DNA of 64,000 nucleotides from Leptidea sinapis (Eukaryota; Arthropoda; Insecta; Lepidoptera; Pieridae), in assembly GCF_905404315.1 (NCBI RefSeq), contig NC_066286.1, positions 7,943,501-8,007,500 on the forward strand. The letters are read 5' to 3'. Every line of letters begins with the position of its first letter. Position 1 is the first letter of the stretch. A program made the translations under genes and the position numbers. Under the pieces are notes generated by a model that saw only the letters and a program-made list of their open reading frames with translations, was not told the DNA's origin and made no database searches. Positions 45,600 through 56,648 of this stretch are shown here, one piece after another.

Positions 45600-45889
45600 T
45601 AGTAAGTCAGCAGCTGAATTATATTTTTTCGCCGGAGCTACTGAACCGATTTTGATAAAATTTGGTACAGCGCTATCGCTGTATAGTCTATACGAGAGCT
45701 TGGAAAACCATACGATACCAATAGTAGATTTAGTTTGCCAGGGCAATCTTCCTCGAGATAATTTGTTTGGAACGGGAGCGAAAATGGGAACGGACTGGAA
45801 TAGGACACAAGATGATCTTCAATTCCGAACTTGCTTATTATATTTAAAAACCCTTTATTTACGCGGACAAAGTCGCAGGCATCAGCTAG
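45600..45889 (+). mobile_element. Helitron-like non-autonomous element (block A)
   Basis: Ends GCAGGCATCAGCTAG followed by T, preceded by tacgcggacaaagtcg. Interior words ctactgaaccgattttgat and aaaccatacgataccaatag are typical of short insect elements with CTAG ends. The 5' boundary (about 45600) is not certain. Copy B is at 53116-53405. Confidence 0.6.
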
Positions 45890-46574
45890 TATGATATAAA
45901 TCTGACGTTGTCATTCAGCGCCCATCTCCCGTCACATAAATTGAAACAGCTCATGTGACTATTATAATAACACCATTTATACTGAAACAAGCCCCTGAGT
46001 TGCTACTAATTATTAACCACTGACCAATTTTACTAGTTAACAGGTTTGTACGAAATTCTGAAAAATATAGTAAAAAGCATCAATCTTAAGCTTTGCCTGT
46101 CGGTTTAACTATATACGATTAAAATTCATTCAAATGTGAACGTATACTCTTCACAATTACCTTTGTAAAAATGTGAAAAACCGCAGTCCCATAAACCATT
46201 GTGCCAGGTAATGATGTGGGTAAAAATGAATGATACAGTTCTCATTCAAAAATAGCTCGTGAGGCTTTTAATTAAGACTTTAAATAAGAGCTTCATTAAA
46301 ATTTCACGTGTTGGCGATGGTTGAAACATTTTCTTAACTTAATGCGGGAAGTTAATAAAACTTTCGCTCATAACGCGGTATGAGGGAACTATAACCTAGA
46401 TACATTTTATGATTAGGCACTTCAAGATTATTAAAAAAAATAAGCCTTTAATGCTGACAACTAAATTAATAAAATCGGCGAGCAGCTTTATAGTTACCCA
46501 ACTTGAACACGCAAGTTCTGGTCGTTGTCGAAACCTGGTCTTGGTAGCTTCAACCAGCCGTCCCATGTCGCCGC

Positions 46575-47665
46575 TGCACGTGAAGAAGAACAACCTTGGA
46601 AAGCCGATCTTCTTTGCACTCTTTCCATTTCCAACTCGACTCTTGACGACTAAGGAAAAACACCGACCATTCCGCGGTGTCAGACCTCTATGCCTGAAAT
46701 ACACGGTTGAGACAGAAAACTCTTCGGTGAGCTCTGTTTTCATTGGACGTGAAGAAGTCAATCGGGCCACATGGCATTTCTTCCATCGTGCTAATAACGT
46801 GTGCCCCTCAGTTGACGCCGGCGCTAACGCGTTTACTGCGGCACTCATATTGAAAAGCCGTAGTCCCGGAATCATGGAAGTCAGCCCTTGTCCTCAGATC
46901 CAAAAAAGGAGACTACACACTAAACTACAGACCTATAGATATTACCTCCCTGCTCTTCAAAATAATGGAGAGAATAATTAACCATACCTAGAGGGTCACC
47001 AGTTGATCAACGATCGACAATAGGGCTTTCGCCATGATCGTTCGGAGAAGATCATTCTCGTATACCTAACACTTAACTAACACTAACGAGAAGGCCTGAC
47101 AGTTATCCTAGATATAGCAAAGCCCTTTGAATGTGTATGGCATATAGCACTTCTCTCAAAACTTCAATCATTCGGGCTTCCTCAGAGTTTTATGCAAGTA
47201 GTAGTAGCTTCCTTACTGGGTGTAGCACATAGGTGTTTGTCGATGGAACGTTATTTATTGAACCTGAAACCCATGAACGCTGGAGTTTCCCAAGGCTGTG
47301 TGCTACATGTTTCTCCTGGATATCAATGGTATGTTGGACACCTTCAACATATATAGCTATGCAGAAGACAGCACTGGTGATGCCGTATACACGAGCCATG
47401 CAGCACTCTCTCGGGAAATCATCCACCAGTGCTGGATGAAACTTGTATCTTCTATCGCGTCCTCTCTATAGAAGGTCGTGGAAGGTAAACTAATCCTTGT
47501 CCAATTTAAGCTACAGAAGACTCAAGTTTCCGCGTTTACCACAATAAAACCATTTGTCGTATCACCGTTCTACAACAATACCTCCCTTAAGGCCTCGCCT
47601 ACTATCGGAATACTGGATGTAGAATATGACCGAATTGTCGGGGACTCTTTTTTAATAATTTCTAC
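46575..47665 (+). pseudogene. LINE-A reverse transcriptase relic (block A)
   Basis: Plus-strand LINE-A RT in broken frames: KAVVPESWKSALVLRSKKGD and NYRPIDITSLLFKIMERII (about 46860-46980), VILDIAKPFECVWHIALLSK (47100-47165; motif A Asp kept), NLKPMNAGVSQGCVLH (47262-47315; the 'GVPQG' region), YAED at 47358-47369 in place of the usual YADD, and FVVSPFYNNTSLKASPTIGI (about 47548-47610). It then jumps directly to IVGD, skipping the thumb region. The 190- and 159-codon open frames over 46396-46981 are mostly shadows of this relic. Confidence 0.85.
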
Positions 47666-47712
47666 TAATTTAACTTATAGTTAGTTATGATGCTGGGCAC
47701 ATATTATAAATG

Positions 47713-47970
47713 GTTTTTATGAAAATAAGAAACGAGACGAGCAGGACGTTCAGCTGATGGTGATTGATACGCCTTACACCCATTACAATGCAGTGCCGCT
47801 CAGTAATCTTGAAAAAGCCCAAAAATTCTGAGCGGCACTACAATTGAGCTCGTCAGACTGCTTTATAATAATGCTTACACATTTAAATATAATGTTTCAC
47901 AGCAGAAATAGGCGCCGTTCTGGTACCCATAAACGAGCCGGCATCATGTACAAAGGAGCCGCCCACTGGT
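47713..47970 (-). mobile_element. S1 SINE-like element (block A)
   Basis: T-rich/ATGAAAATAAGAAACGAGAC to the ccgcccactggt end. Lacks ~40 bp around the gacataagatg region compared with copy B at 55123. Confidence 0.85.
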
Positions 47971-48145
47971 ATATAAACAATATAAGAGAGACACAAAATA
48001 ATTTGTATGAAAGACAGGGACAAGCTACAGATCCATTTAAAATACGAAATTGTAATGTCACTTCAGCTTAAGACAACTCCGTACCTCCAGCGATCCAAAA
48101 CAACACCAAAACAATATATTGGAATATTTAATGGCACTCAATTGC

Positions 48146-48300
48146 ATTCGTTTGTTCCGGCTAAGCTCTGAAATGGCTGGACCAGTGATGGGACTTTTAT
48201 TAGCAGATAGCTTATGTAATAAGGAGTAACTTAGGCTACTTTTATTTTAGATTTTTTTTTATTTTCGAAAAATAAAGTATGTTGCGATGTCCAAGAAACG
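48146..48300 (+). mobile_element. Helitron, 5'-truncated, split by a LINE
   Basis: ttgttccggctaagctctga, ggagtaacttaggctacttt and aaataaagtatgttgcgatg match the Helitron at 63482-63783. Its last ~22 bp (aacgtttgtcgggtcagctag, to 49332) lie beyond the LINE inserted at 48301. Confidence 0.8.
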
Positions 48301-49310
48301 GTCTAACTCTATAAATAATTTATATGGCAAAATAACTCAAATTCAAATTATAATATTTTTATTCAAAATAGGATGTGAAATCACTTATTGAAAGTCAAAA
48401 AAACTACCACCCATTCCAAAGTGAATGCCTCAGGCCTGAGAAGAATGGACGCAACAAACTCAGCGGGCTTTTTTTTTCATCAAAAATATGTTTTACAATT
48501 AAAGTAACATTTACAAAGTAACATTGTACAATTAAACTTATTATTTAATAGCCTGAGGGCGGTCCCTCCATTCCCAATCTGTGGTATCATTAAGAAAGTC
48601 ATTTATGTTATAGTAACCTTAAACACACAAACGTTTTTTAACAATTCATTTGAATAACGTAATACTTTTGTTTTGAACATTTTCTGGGATTTTGTTGTAA
48701 AAGCATATATGTACATCGCCCCACAAAAGTCTTATTAACTCGACTTAGACGAGTAGTAGGCATCATCAGTTTATGTCTGTTCCTGGTGTTAACATTATGG
48801 TTATGACAGTTTCTGGCAAATGCACTTATGTGCCTATGAACATACATTACATTATGAAGAATATATTGAGAAGCAACAGTCAAGATGTTAATTTCTTTGA
48901 ATTTTGCTCTCAATGTTTCTCTAGGACCTAGATTATAAATAGCGTGAATAGCCCTCTTCTGCAGCACAAATATTGTATTAATATCGGCAGCGTTGCCCGA
49001 TAGCAATATACCATAGGACATAATACTATGGAAATAACTAAAGTATACTAGTCGCGCCGAATCTATGTCAGTTAATTGTGTAATTTTTTTAACCGCGTAT
49101 GCTGCAGAACTAAGTCTGTTCGCCAATCCTTCAATATGGGGGCCCCATTGTAATTTGGAATCTAGAGTTATGCCAAGAAATATAGCAGATTCCACCGGTT
49201 CTATCACCTCTCCGTTTAACAAAACATTTGCATTTACATTTTTGACATTTGGTACGGTAAATTTAATGAATTTAGTTTTCTCGCTATTTAACAATAGGTT
49301 ATTAATGCTA
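48301..49310 (-). mobile_element. LINE-B, 5'-truncated, best copy in window
   Basis: The minus frame 49294-48638 (218 codons, open) covers the end of the RT domain and the C-terminal region: LNSEKTKFIKFTV, GEVIEPVESAIFLGITLDSK, LQWGPHIEGLANRLSSAAYA, FSYFHSIMSYGILLSGNAAD, AIYNLGPRETLRAKFKEINI, NTRNRHKLMMP. The 3' UTR (about 48340-48600) includes a poly-A remnant (T-run near 48470). AAACG occurs on both sides (left near 48296-48300; right near 49311-49315), a plausible short target duplication inside the Helitron. The long open frame suggests a fairly young insertion. Confidence 0.87.
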
Positions 49311-49332
49311 AAACGTTTGTCGGGTCAGCTAG
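49311..49332 (+). mobile_element. Helitron 3' terminus beyond the nested LINE
   Basis: acgtttgtcgggtcagctag ends at 49332, followed by T. It is the continuation of the element at 48146-48300. Confidence 0.82.
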
Positions 49333-49339
49333 TAATATA

Positions 49340-49616
49340 ATATAGTTTAATATTGACGCACTTTCACACAAATTATCTTTACTATCCCCAAACTAGGCAT
49401 AGCTCGTACTATGTACGTACAAGACAATAATATATGTAATACAAAATACTTACTTAAACATATATATATAAATACATATAAACAAACAAATAAACATGCA
49501 TGACTAGGAAACAAACATTCATATTCATCATATAAATGTTTGCACCTACTGGGATTCGAAACCGAGACCTCTAGCTCAGTAGGCTAGGGTCACTAACCAC
49601 TGGGCTATATGGGTCG
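49340..49616 (-). mobile_element. S2 tRNA-derived SINE, complete head
   Basis: From 49616 inward the minus strand reads GACCCATATAGCCCAGTGGT (A box) and, after a tRNA-like spacing, GGTTTCGAATCCCAGTAGG (B box), then the S2 body to ggggatagtaaagataattt at the left. No functional tRNA cloverleaf can be drawn, as expected for a SINE. A second copy with the same Helitron neighbour is at 63795. Confidence 0.9.
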
Positions 49617-49906
49617 TTTTAATAAAGCTTAATTTACGACAAAAATAATGGAATCTGTGTGAGAATATCGAAAAGGAAATGTCAATTACAATTAATGAAA
49701 TGAAAATGAAATATAACCTAATTGCACACCATAAAGTAATTAAGTATAACAAAAATTGATAATACAAAAAGCAATAGGCGGCCTTATCGCTTAAGAGCGA
49801 ATTTTACCAGGCAACCTGTGATGAAGTAGTTTTAGTTGAAAAGATAACAGAAGGTGGTGCTATCGATATACATATAATAAATATATAATAATATACATTT
49901 ACTATA
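49617..49906. other. No gene seen
   Basis: AT-rich spacer between the SINE and the next Helitron. Confidence 0.4.
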
Positions 49907-50255
49907 TCTATACTTATAATATTATAAAGCTGCAGTGTTTGTTTGTTTGTTTGAACGCGCTAATCTCTGGTACTACTGGTCCGATTTGAATGATTCTTTC
50001 AGTGTTGGGTAGTCCATTTATCGAGGAAGGCTATAGGCTATGTTTTTTTTTTCAAAATTAGGGATCCGTAATAAAATTGCTATTTTGTAACACAAGGTGT
50101 AAAATTGAAAACATATTTTTGCGTGCGCTGCAAAAACTATTGACAATAGAACAAAATGATGTACAGGCTATAATATAGGCAATATTTTATTATTTATAAA
50201 ACTATCGCGTGAATTATACTTTATATGGCAAAACAACGTTTGCCGGGTCAGCTAG
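49907..50255 (+). mobile_element. Non-autonomous Helitron, 349 bp
   Basis: TCTATACTTATAATATTATA at the start (after A), then a gtttgtttgtttgaacgcgc block and ggtccgatttgaatgattct, and the end TTTGCCGGGTCAGCTAG before T. This is a different subfamily from 16148. Confidence 0.88.
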
Positions 50256-51079
50256 TATATTATAATGAAACAATGCATTATGCAGTATGCTAGTTTTTCC
50301 TCCTCTTTCATAAAAAATATTATTAATATAGTTTATTTAATTTTGTATACTTATCTTATTTAAAATTATTGATAATTTCAATGCTCCGATACTTAAATTG
50401 TTAAACCATATGAAATTAATAAAATGTTTATATATTAAACAGATTCTAATAATAATAATAATAAAAATTTAATCGTCATTATTTTTTTTTTTGTTTTAGG
50501 AGTTACCACCTTGTTTCAGAAACACGAAAATTGGTAAGAACTAAATGTTTTTAAAAACAATAACAAATTAAATTTTATAGATACTTAAAATGTTAATAGT
50601 TTTAAAAAAACACACAAAATGGTTGCTACTAAGAAATTCTATTGCAATTTTATTTACTTGTCACATAATATAATGAGTGTGTCCATTTTTGTTTAGTAAA
50701 GTAAAGTAAAGTATTCATTTATTCATCACAAAACAAAACATTATATACATAGTAAAATTAACAAATTTAAAAATACGGCGTCATCAAAAGGACACCCACT
50801 CAGCATTTTTTGGAATTGAAATAAGGATCACCCCAATTCCAACACTGATTTTCAGTAGGTACCTAGCAAGTCGACCTGTTAACAGCAGCTGTAGACAACA
50901 CGGTTCCTTTATTTATAGGTCTTAAAAGTGACCGTCTACAAATATTACAAAGAGAGAAGAAACTAAACTAAGCTAGATAGAATTTAATGGGAGTTTTAAA
51001 AGATTTTTTTTTTGATCAAAATAAATAGGGTATATTTTGTGTTTTTTTTTTTGAAAATGCGTTAACATTTCAAATTCCA
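50256..51079. other. No gene seen
   Basis: A (GTAAA)n-like run (agtaaagtaaagtaaagtat) near 50696-50715 followed by attcatttattcatcaca may be the 3' end of an unrecognised retroelement on the minus strand. Nothing else is supported. Confidence 0.4.
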
Positions 51080-51657
51080 ATAGTGCATACACCTCCTTAA
51101 AAAGGCAAGCAACGCTCCTGTGAATGTGGGTGGTTATAACTTAACATGAGATGATATTTACCCTCTTTTTCTTTCCATAAAAAAAGATGTGTTTGAAGTA
51201 GAAGCTTGAAGTTATTTTATATAGCTTCTTAGGAACGTAAAGTAAGAAGGTATAATTTCAACTTCATTCTTTGAAGCGTTCCTGAGAAAAAGTTTCTTTG
51301 AAGATGGACAATGAAGTGATCCATCCTATTAGGGTTTCTTTTTTCTTTTCACGATGCGGAAACTGTACGGAAACTCAACATTTCACATTATTTTGTAAAA
51401 TAATAGAATAGCGCATTTTTAGTAGTTCAGGAAATGGAGTATTCTCCAATGTGCTGTCGGCAAAATTAAATTTAATTGAGCGCAATTTTGCTTTTGAATA
51501 CGTATCATCACAGCTAACAACAGTTCTTCTACAGTTCCAACTACTTTATACAATTTTCCGCAACATTAAAGTTTTGAAGTCTTTTCTCTAACTCATATGA
51601 ATACAGCAAAGTTTTAACAAAGCAAAAAAAAAAAAGATACTACCCGTTTATGGTTAT

Positions 51658-52408
51658 CCCATTTGTCGTATCACCGCTCTTCGACAATACTTCCCTTAAA
51701 GCCTCGCTTAGTATCGGAATACTGGGTCTCGAAATCTCGAGCGATTGCCAATTTCGTGGTCACCTGGAGGGCAAAGCCAAATTAGCTTTAAAGAAACTGG
51801 GCGTCATTAATAGAGCACGGCAATACTTCAAGCCGGCCCACATACTAGCGCTCTACAAAGCGCAGGTCCGACCACACATGGATTATTGCTGTCATCTCTG
51901 GTCTGGCGCACCCCAGTATCAGCTCGATACATTTGACCGCGTGCAACGCAGAGCAGCTCTAATTGTCGGGGACCCAGTGCTTTGTGAACGGCTGGATCAC
52001 TTGGCGTTGCGCAGAGACGTCGCTTCATTGTGTGTCTTCTACCGTATTTATCACGGGGAGTGTTCCGAAGAGCTGTTTAACCTGATTCCTGCCGCCGAAT
52101 TCCACCTTTGCACGACACGCCACAAGTTAGGTTATCATCCTCACCATCTGGATGTGTAGCGGTCCTTCACAGTACGGTATTCAAGGAGCTTTCTTCCACG
52201 TACTACAAAGCTGAGGAATGAACTTCCTCGTGCGGTGTTTCCAGGACGATACGACATGGGTACCTTCAAAAAAAGCGCGTACACCTTCCTTAAAGGCCCG
52301 CAACGCTCCTGTGATTCCACTGGTGTTGCAAGAGATTGTGGGCGGCGGTGGCACTTAACAACAGGTGACCCGTACGCTCGTTTGTCCTCCTATTCAATAA
52401 AAAAAATT
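51658..52408 (+). mobile_element. LINE-A 3' fragment inserted in block B
   Basis: The frame 51650-52159 is open (169 codons): FVVSPLFDNTSLKASLSIGI, LGLEISSDCQFRGHLEGKAK, LGVINRARQYFKPAHILALY, MDYCCHLWSGAPQYQLDTFD, RVQRRAALIVGDPVLCERLD, ASLCVFYRIYHGECSEELFN. After a stop at 52157, [14 protein letters not shown] and [20 protein letters not shown] follow, then an A-rich end (aataaaaaaaa). Copy A has the uninterrupted sequence ggttatacgttaaat at about 44881-44895. The open frame marks it as one of the younger LINE-A pieces here. Confidence 0.9.
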
Positions 52409-52630
52409 CGTTAAATCGCTAACAACGGATAATATAGGGCATCCTAACTATGTCATACAATGGAAAAGATTACAATAATGAGACTTGATGAGTCAACAAT
52501 TCGAAAGAGTTTATGAAACTCCCGCAGATTCTTATGATGGTTATGAATCGGGTTGCACAAACTACGAACATAATTTAAAAATTAGAAAGAAAATAGATAG
52601 AAGATTTATATGAAATAAAACGCATTTTGA

Positions 52631-53076
52631 AATCACTCAAAGTAAATAAGGATGCTGGTTGTTCAAACCTTCAGTTTTTCTTAAAAATTGTTCCGATACT
52701 ATAGCTTTACCCTTATCAATTATATAAACCTTGTCTGTAAATCGTTACGGAGAGTTCCCTACTCAAAATGCAAAGAGACCCTCATTGTGCAAATATTTAG
52801 AACTAGACAACAAAACCAGATCGTTAACTGGCCTATATCAATCTTCAACTCATTGGCGAAAAAATTCGAGATTGTAATACAGAAACGTATTATATTATCT
52901 CTCGTACATAAATTTATACCTACTGCATGGTTTAACGAAGAAGCGTTCAACTGTTACAAATTTACTTGTTCATTATACTTTCGATAAAATGAGTAAAGGA
53001 AAACATGTGGATGTTATCTACACGGATTTTGAAAAGGCTTTTGACCGCATGGATCACATTATTCTATATTCACGTA
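52631..53076 (+). pseudogene. LINE-B-like reverse transcriptase relic (block B)
   Basis: Counterpart of 45115-45560 with very few differences; here the codons before motif A read HVDVIYTDFEKAFDRMDH instead of HVYVIYTDF. The 99-codon shadow frame (52688-52987) differs from that in block A at a single residue. Confidence 0.8.
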
Positions 53077-53115
53077 AATTTGGCTCATATGAAGTATTAC
53101 AGTCTTCACTATAAG

Positions 53116-53405
53116 TAGTAAGTCAGCAGCTGAATTATATTTTTTCGCCGGAGCTACTGAACCGATTTTGATAAAATTTGGTACAGCGCTATCGCTGTAT
53201 AGTCTATACGAGAGCTTGGAAAACCATACGATACCAATAGTAGATTTAGTTTGCCAGGGCAATCTTCCTCGAGATAATTTGTTTGGAACGGGAGCGAAAA
53301 TGGGAACGGACTGAAATAGGACACAAGATGATCTTCAATTCCGAACTTGCTTATTATATTTAAAAACCCTTTATCTACGCGGACAAAGGATCGGGCATCA
53401 GCTAG
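53116..53405 (+). mobile_element. Helitron-like non-autonomous element (block B)
   Basis: Counterpart of 45600-45889; ends GGGCATCAGCTAG before T. Differs from A just before the end (aaaggatcgggc against aaagtcgcaggc). Confidence 0.6.
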
Positions 53406-54057
53406 TATGATATAAATCTGACGTTGTCATTCAGCGCCCATCTCCCGTCACATAAATTGAAACAGCTCATGTGACTATTATAATAACACCCTTTATACTG
53501 AAACAAGCCCCTGATTTGCTACTAATTATTTACCACTGTCCACTTTTACTAGTTTACATGTTTGTACGAAATTCTGAAAAATATAGTAAAAAGCATCAAT
53601 CTTAAGCTTTGCCTGTCGGTTTAACTATATACGATTAAAATTCATTCAAATGTGAACGTATACTCTTCACAATTACCTTTGTAAAAATGTGAAAAACCGC
53701 AGTCCCATAAACCATTGTGCCAGTTAATGATGTGGGTAAAAATGAATGATACATTTCTCATTCAAAAATAGCTCGTGAGGCTTTTAATTAAGACTTTAAA
53801 TAAGAGCTTCATTAAAATTTCACGTGTAGGCGTGGTTGAAACATTTTCTTAACTTAATGCGGGTAGTTAATAAAACTTTCGCTCATAACGCGGTATGAGA
53901 GAACTATAACCTAGGTACATTTTATGATTAGGCACTTCAAGATCATTAAAAAAATAAGATTTAATGCTGATGACTAAAGAAATAAAATCGGCGAGCAGCT
54001 TTATAGTTACCCAACTTGAACACGCAAGTTCTGGTCGTTGTCGAAACCTGCTCTTGG

Positions 54058-54765
54058 TAACTTCAACCAGCCGTCCCTGCCACCGCTGCACGTGAAGAAT
54101 GACAACCTTGGAAAGCCGATCTTCTTTGCACTCTTTCCATTTCCAACTCGACTCTTGACGACTAAGGAAAAACACCGACCATTCCGCGGTGTCAGACCTC
54201 TATGCCTAACACTAACGAGAAGGCCTGCCAGTTATCCTGGATATAGCAAAGCCCTTTGAATGTGTATGGCATATAGCACTTCTCTCAAAACTTCAATCGT
54301 TTTATGCAAGTAAACCTCCACCTTCCTTACTGGTTGTAGTATACAGGTGATTGTCGATGGATCGTTATTTATTGAACCTGAAACCCATGAACGCTGGAGT
54401 TCCCCAAGGCTGTGTGCTACACTGTTTCTCCTGGATATTAATGGTATGTTGGACACCTCCAACATATATAGCTATGCAGAAGACAGCACTGGTGATGCCG
54501 TATACACGAGCCATGCAGCACTCTCTCGGGAAATCATCCACCAGTGCTGGATGAAACTTGTATCTTCTATCGCGTCCTGTCTATAGAAGGTCGTGGAAGG
54601 TAAACTGATCCTTGCCCAATTTAACCTCCAGAAGACTCAAGTTTCCGCGTTAACCACAAAAAAACCATTTGTCGTATCACCGTTCTACAATAATACCTCC
54701 CTTAAAGCCTCGCCTAGTATCGGAATACTGGGTGTCGAATATGACAGAATTGTCGGGGACTCTTT
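54058..54765 (+). pseudogene. LINE-A reverse transcriptase relic (block B), internally deleted
   Basis: As 46575-47665 but missing ~380 bp that encode the N-terminal RT part: cctctatgcc is joined directly to taacactaacgagaagg. The NLKPMNAGVPQGCVLH and YAED regions remain. Several sites (for example GVPQG against GVSQG in A) look less degraded. Confidence 0.82.
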
Positions 54766-54770
54766 TCTAA

Positions 54771-55082
54771 TCTTATATATAAAATTCTCGAGTCACAATG
54801 TTCGTTCCCGTACTCCTCCGAAACGGCTTGACCGATTCTCATGAAATTTTGTGAGCATATTGAATAGGTCTGAGAATCGGCCAACATCTATTTTTCATAC
54901 CCCTAAATATTACACACGAAATTTTATTTTTATATTTTTTTGACATTTTTTTTAAATTTGTTTGATTATGAGTCAGGATTAAAAAATACATACAACTTAA
55001 AATTTTCACCCATCTACGATTAACAGTTACTTTTGTATCGCGATTTTAGTATCGGCAATACAACGTTTGCTGGGTCAGCTAG
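54771..55082 (+). mobile_element. Non-autonomous Helitron, 312 bp, with empty site in block A
   Basis: TCTTATATATAAAATTCTCG at the start, GGGTCAGCTAG at the end, inserted between A (54770) and T (55083). Block A has ttttttaataatttctacta where B has tttctaa-[element]-taatttatacta, so the empty site is preserved and no bases were duplicated. Interior: tccgaaacggcttgaccgat, cacccatctacgattaacag. Confidence 0.95.
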
Positions 55083-55122
55083 TAATTTATACTAATTTAA
55101 CTTATAGTTAGTTATTCTACAT

Positions 55123-55429
55123 GTTTTTTAATGAAAATAAGAAACGAGACGAGCAGGATGTTCAGCTAATGGTAATTGATACGCCTTACCCATTATAATG
55201 CAGTGCCGCTCAGTACTCTTGAAAAAACCCAATAATTCTGAGCGGCACTACAAGTGATCACTTTGAGACAAGATGTGAAGTCTCATTTGCCCAGTCATTT
55301 CACTAGCTACGGCGCCCGTCAGACTGATTTAAAATAATGCTTACACATTACTGTTTCAAAGCAGAAATAGGCGCCGTTCTGGTACCCATAATCTAGCCGG
55401 CATCATGTGCAAATGACCCGCCCACTGGT
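55123..55429 (-). mobile_element. S1 SINE-like element, full length (block B)
   Basis: Full S1 from the ATGAAAATAAGAAACGAGAC end to ccgcccactggt, the counterpart of 47713-47970. Confidence 0.87.
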
Positions 55430-55645
55430 ACACACACAATATAAGAGGCCTCTTTCTAAGAAATATCCATTCGGAACACAAAATAGTTTGTATGAAAGAC
55501 AGAGACAAGCTACAGATCCATTTAAAATACGAAATAGTAATGTCACTTCAGCTTAAGACAACTCCGTACCTCCAGCGATCCAAAACAACACAAAAACTGC
55601 TATCCTTATATTGGAATATTTAATGGCACTCCATTGCAAACACAC

Positions 55646-56544
55646 ATAGAGTAACAGTAATTAACTGCTATATATAGTATGGAATCAAGACAATTGCCAG
55701 ATCTAAATTTAAAGATTTAAAATTTATGATTCCTTTTACCCAAAACGTATTAGTTATATGGAAATTCTATATAATAATATGTTGATAAAAATATCAGGAT
55801 TCTTCAGTAGATATTTATTAAATGGAAGACAATATTAATACCAGACACAGAAACATACTGTTAATGCTTAACTTAACTTCTAGGCTTAGTAAACTCTACA
55901 GGTTTATCAGCAACTACATTAAATTTTACCGAGCCTATTAAACATAATTTATCTTTTTGTTACACCATTACTTATTTGCCCATTCTTCTTCACATAAACA
56001 ACAAAATTTACGAATGAGTATCATCAGTTGTCTTTACCATAGCCTTTAAATATTTTTAAAAACCTACTTTAATAAAAGTCTGAAAACAACATAATATATA
56101 TAATATTATAATAGTGATAATTTTCTTACTTATTAAGGCTTGTATCTTGAGAGCAGAAATTAAATTGTTGTTTTCGTTAAATGCCCTTTTAGGCTCTTAA
56201 TTAAGATTTTCATTACCGACATCTCCTAAATCAGCACAATTACTTAAATAGGCGCTACCAAATTACGCGTATTGCTGTTTTATTTTGTAATAATTCATTC
56301 AGAAGGATCTTTATTTACATGATAAATGAACTCATGTTATATTTTCAAATATATAACATTTGATTTTTTTGATACACAGACGAGAAGGGTATAGGATACT
56401 TGATAGTAGAGAGTAAACTCTTTATTAGTTGCTCATTAGGACTCATGCAGGTACTAACTGATGTATTTTATACGTAGAATCTTGCTGCTAGACAACTGAT
56501 GCAAACAGGCCAGGTTTATTACTTCAGTGTGCGTGACAAGCTAC
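55646..56544. other. AT-rich stretch, no gene seen
   Basis: Nothing recognised on either strand. Confidence 0.45.
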
Positions 56545-56589
56545 GTCTTACACTCGTGATTTGTGACATACAAATCACGAATGTAAGAC
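56545..56589. other. 20-bp stem, 5-nt loop hairpin
   Basis: GTCTTACACTCGTGATTTGT and its complement are separated by GACAT with one G:T-type mismatch. The hairpin is bracketed by the direct repeat agtgtgcgtg (about 56526 and 56602). Could be a MITE scrap or a small-RNA-type hairpin; no promoter evidence. Confidence 0.7.
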
Positions 56590-56648
56590 TCGCTTTATAT
56601 TAGTGTGCGTGTATAGCTCAAAATAGAGGTTAACCGTCAACGTCAATA

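Larger units (their letters stand above)
44124..48145 (+). repeat. Duplicated block, copy A (about 4.0 kb)
   Basis: Nearly identical by eye, in the same order and orientation, to 51080-55645. It begins inside a LINE-A tail (aatagtgcatacacctcc) and ends at ggcactcaattgca. Contents: LINE-A tail, about 800 bp of unrecognised DNA, LINE-B RT relic, a Helitron-like element, about 650 bp of unrecognised DNA, LINE-A RT relic, S1. Copy A lacks the LINE and Helitron insertions found in copy B but keeps ~200 bp near 44660-44860 and ~380 bp near 46700-47070 that B has lost. Confidence 0.92.
51080..55645 (+). repeat. Duplicated block, copy B (about 4.6 kb)
   Basis: Same order and orientation as 44124-48145. 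Begins aatagtgcatacacctcc and ends near ggcactccattgca. Relative to A it has gained a LINE-A piece (51658-52408) and a Helitron (54771-55082), and lost ~200 bp near 51618 and ~380 bp near 54207. Confidence 0.92.

Noticed and set aside
46396..46981. 190-codon plus and 159-codon minus frames
   Set aside because: They overlap each other, and the right part is an out-of-phase reading of a LINE-A reverse transcriptase relic. Block B has a deletion across them.
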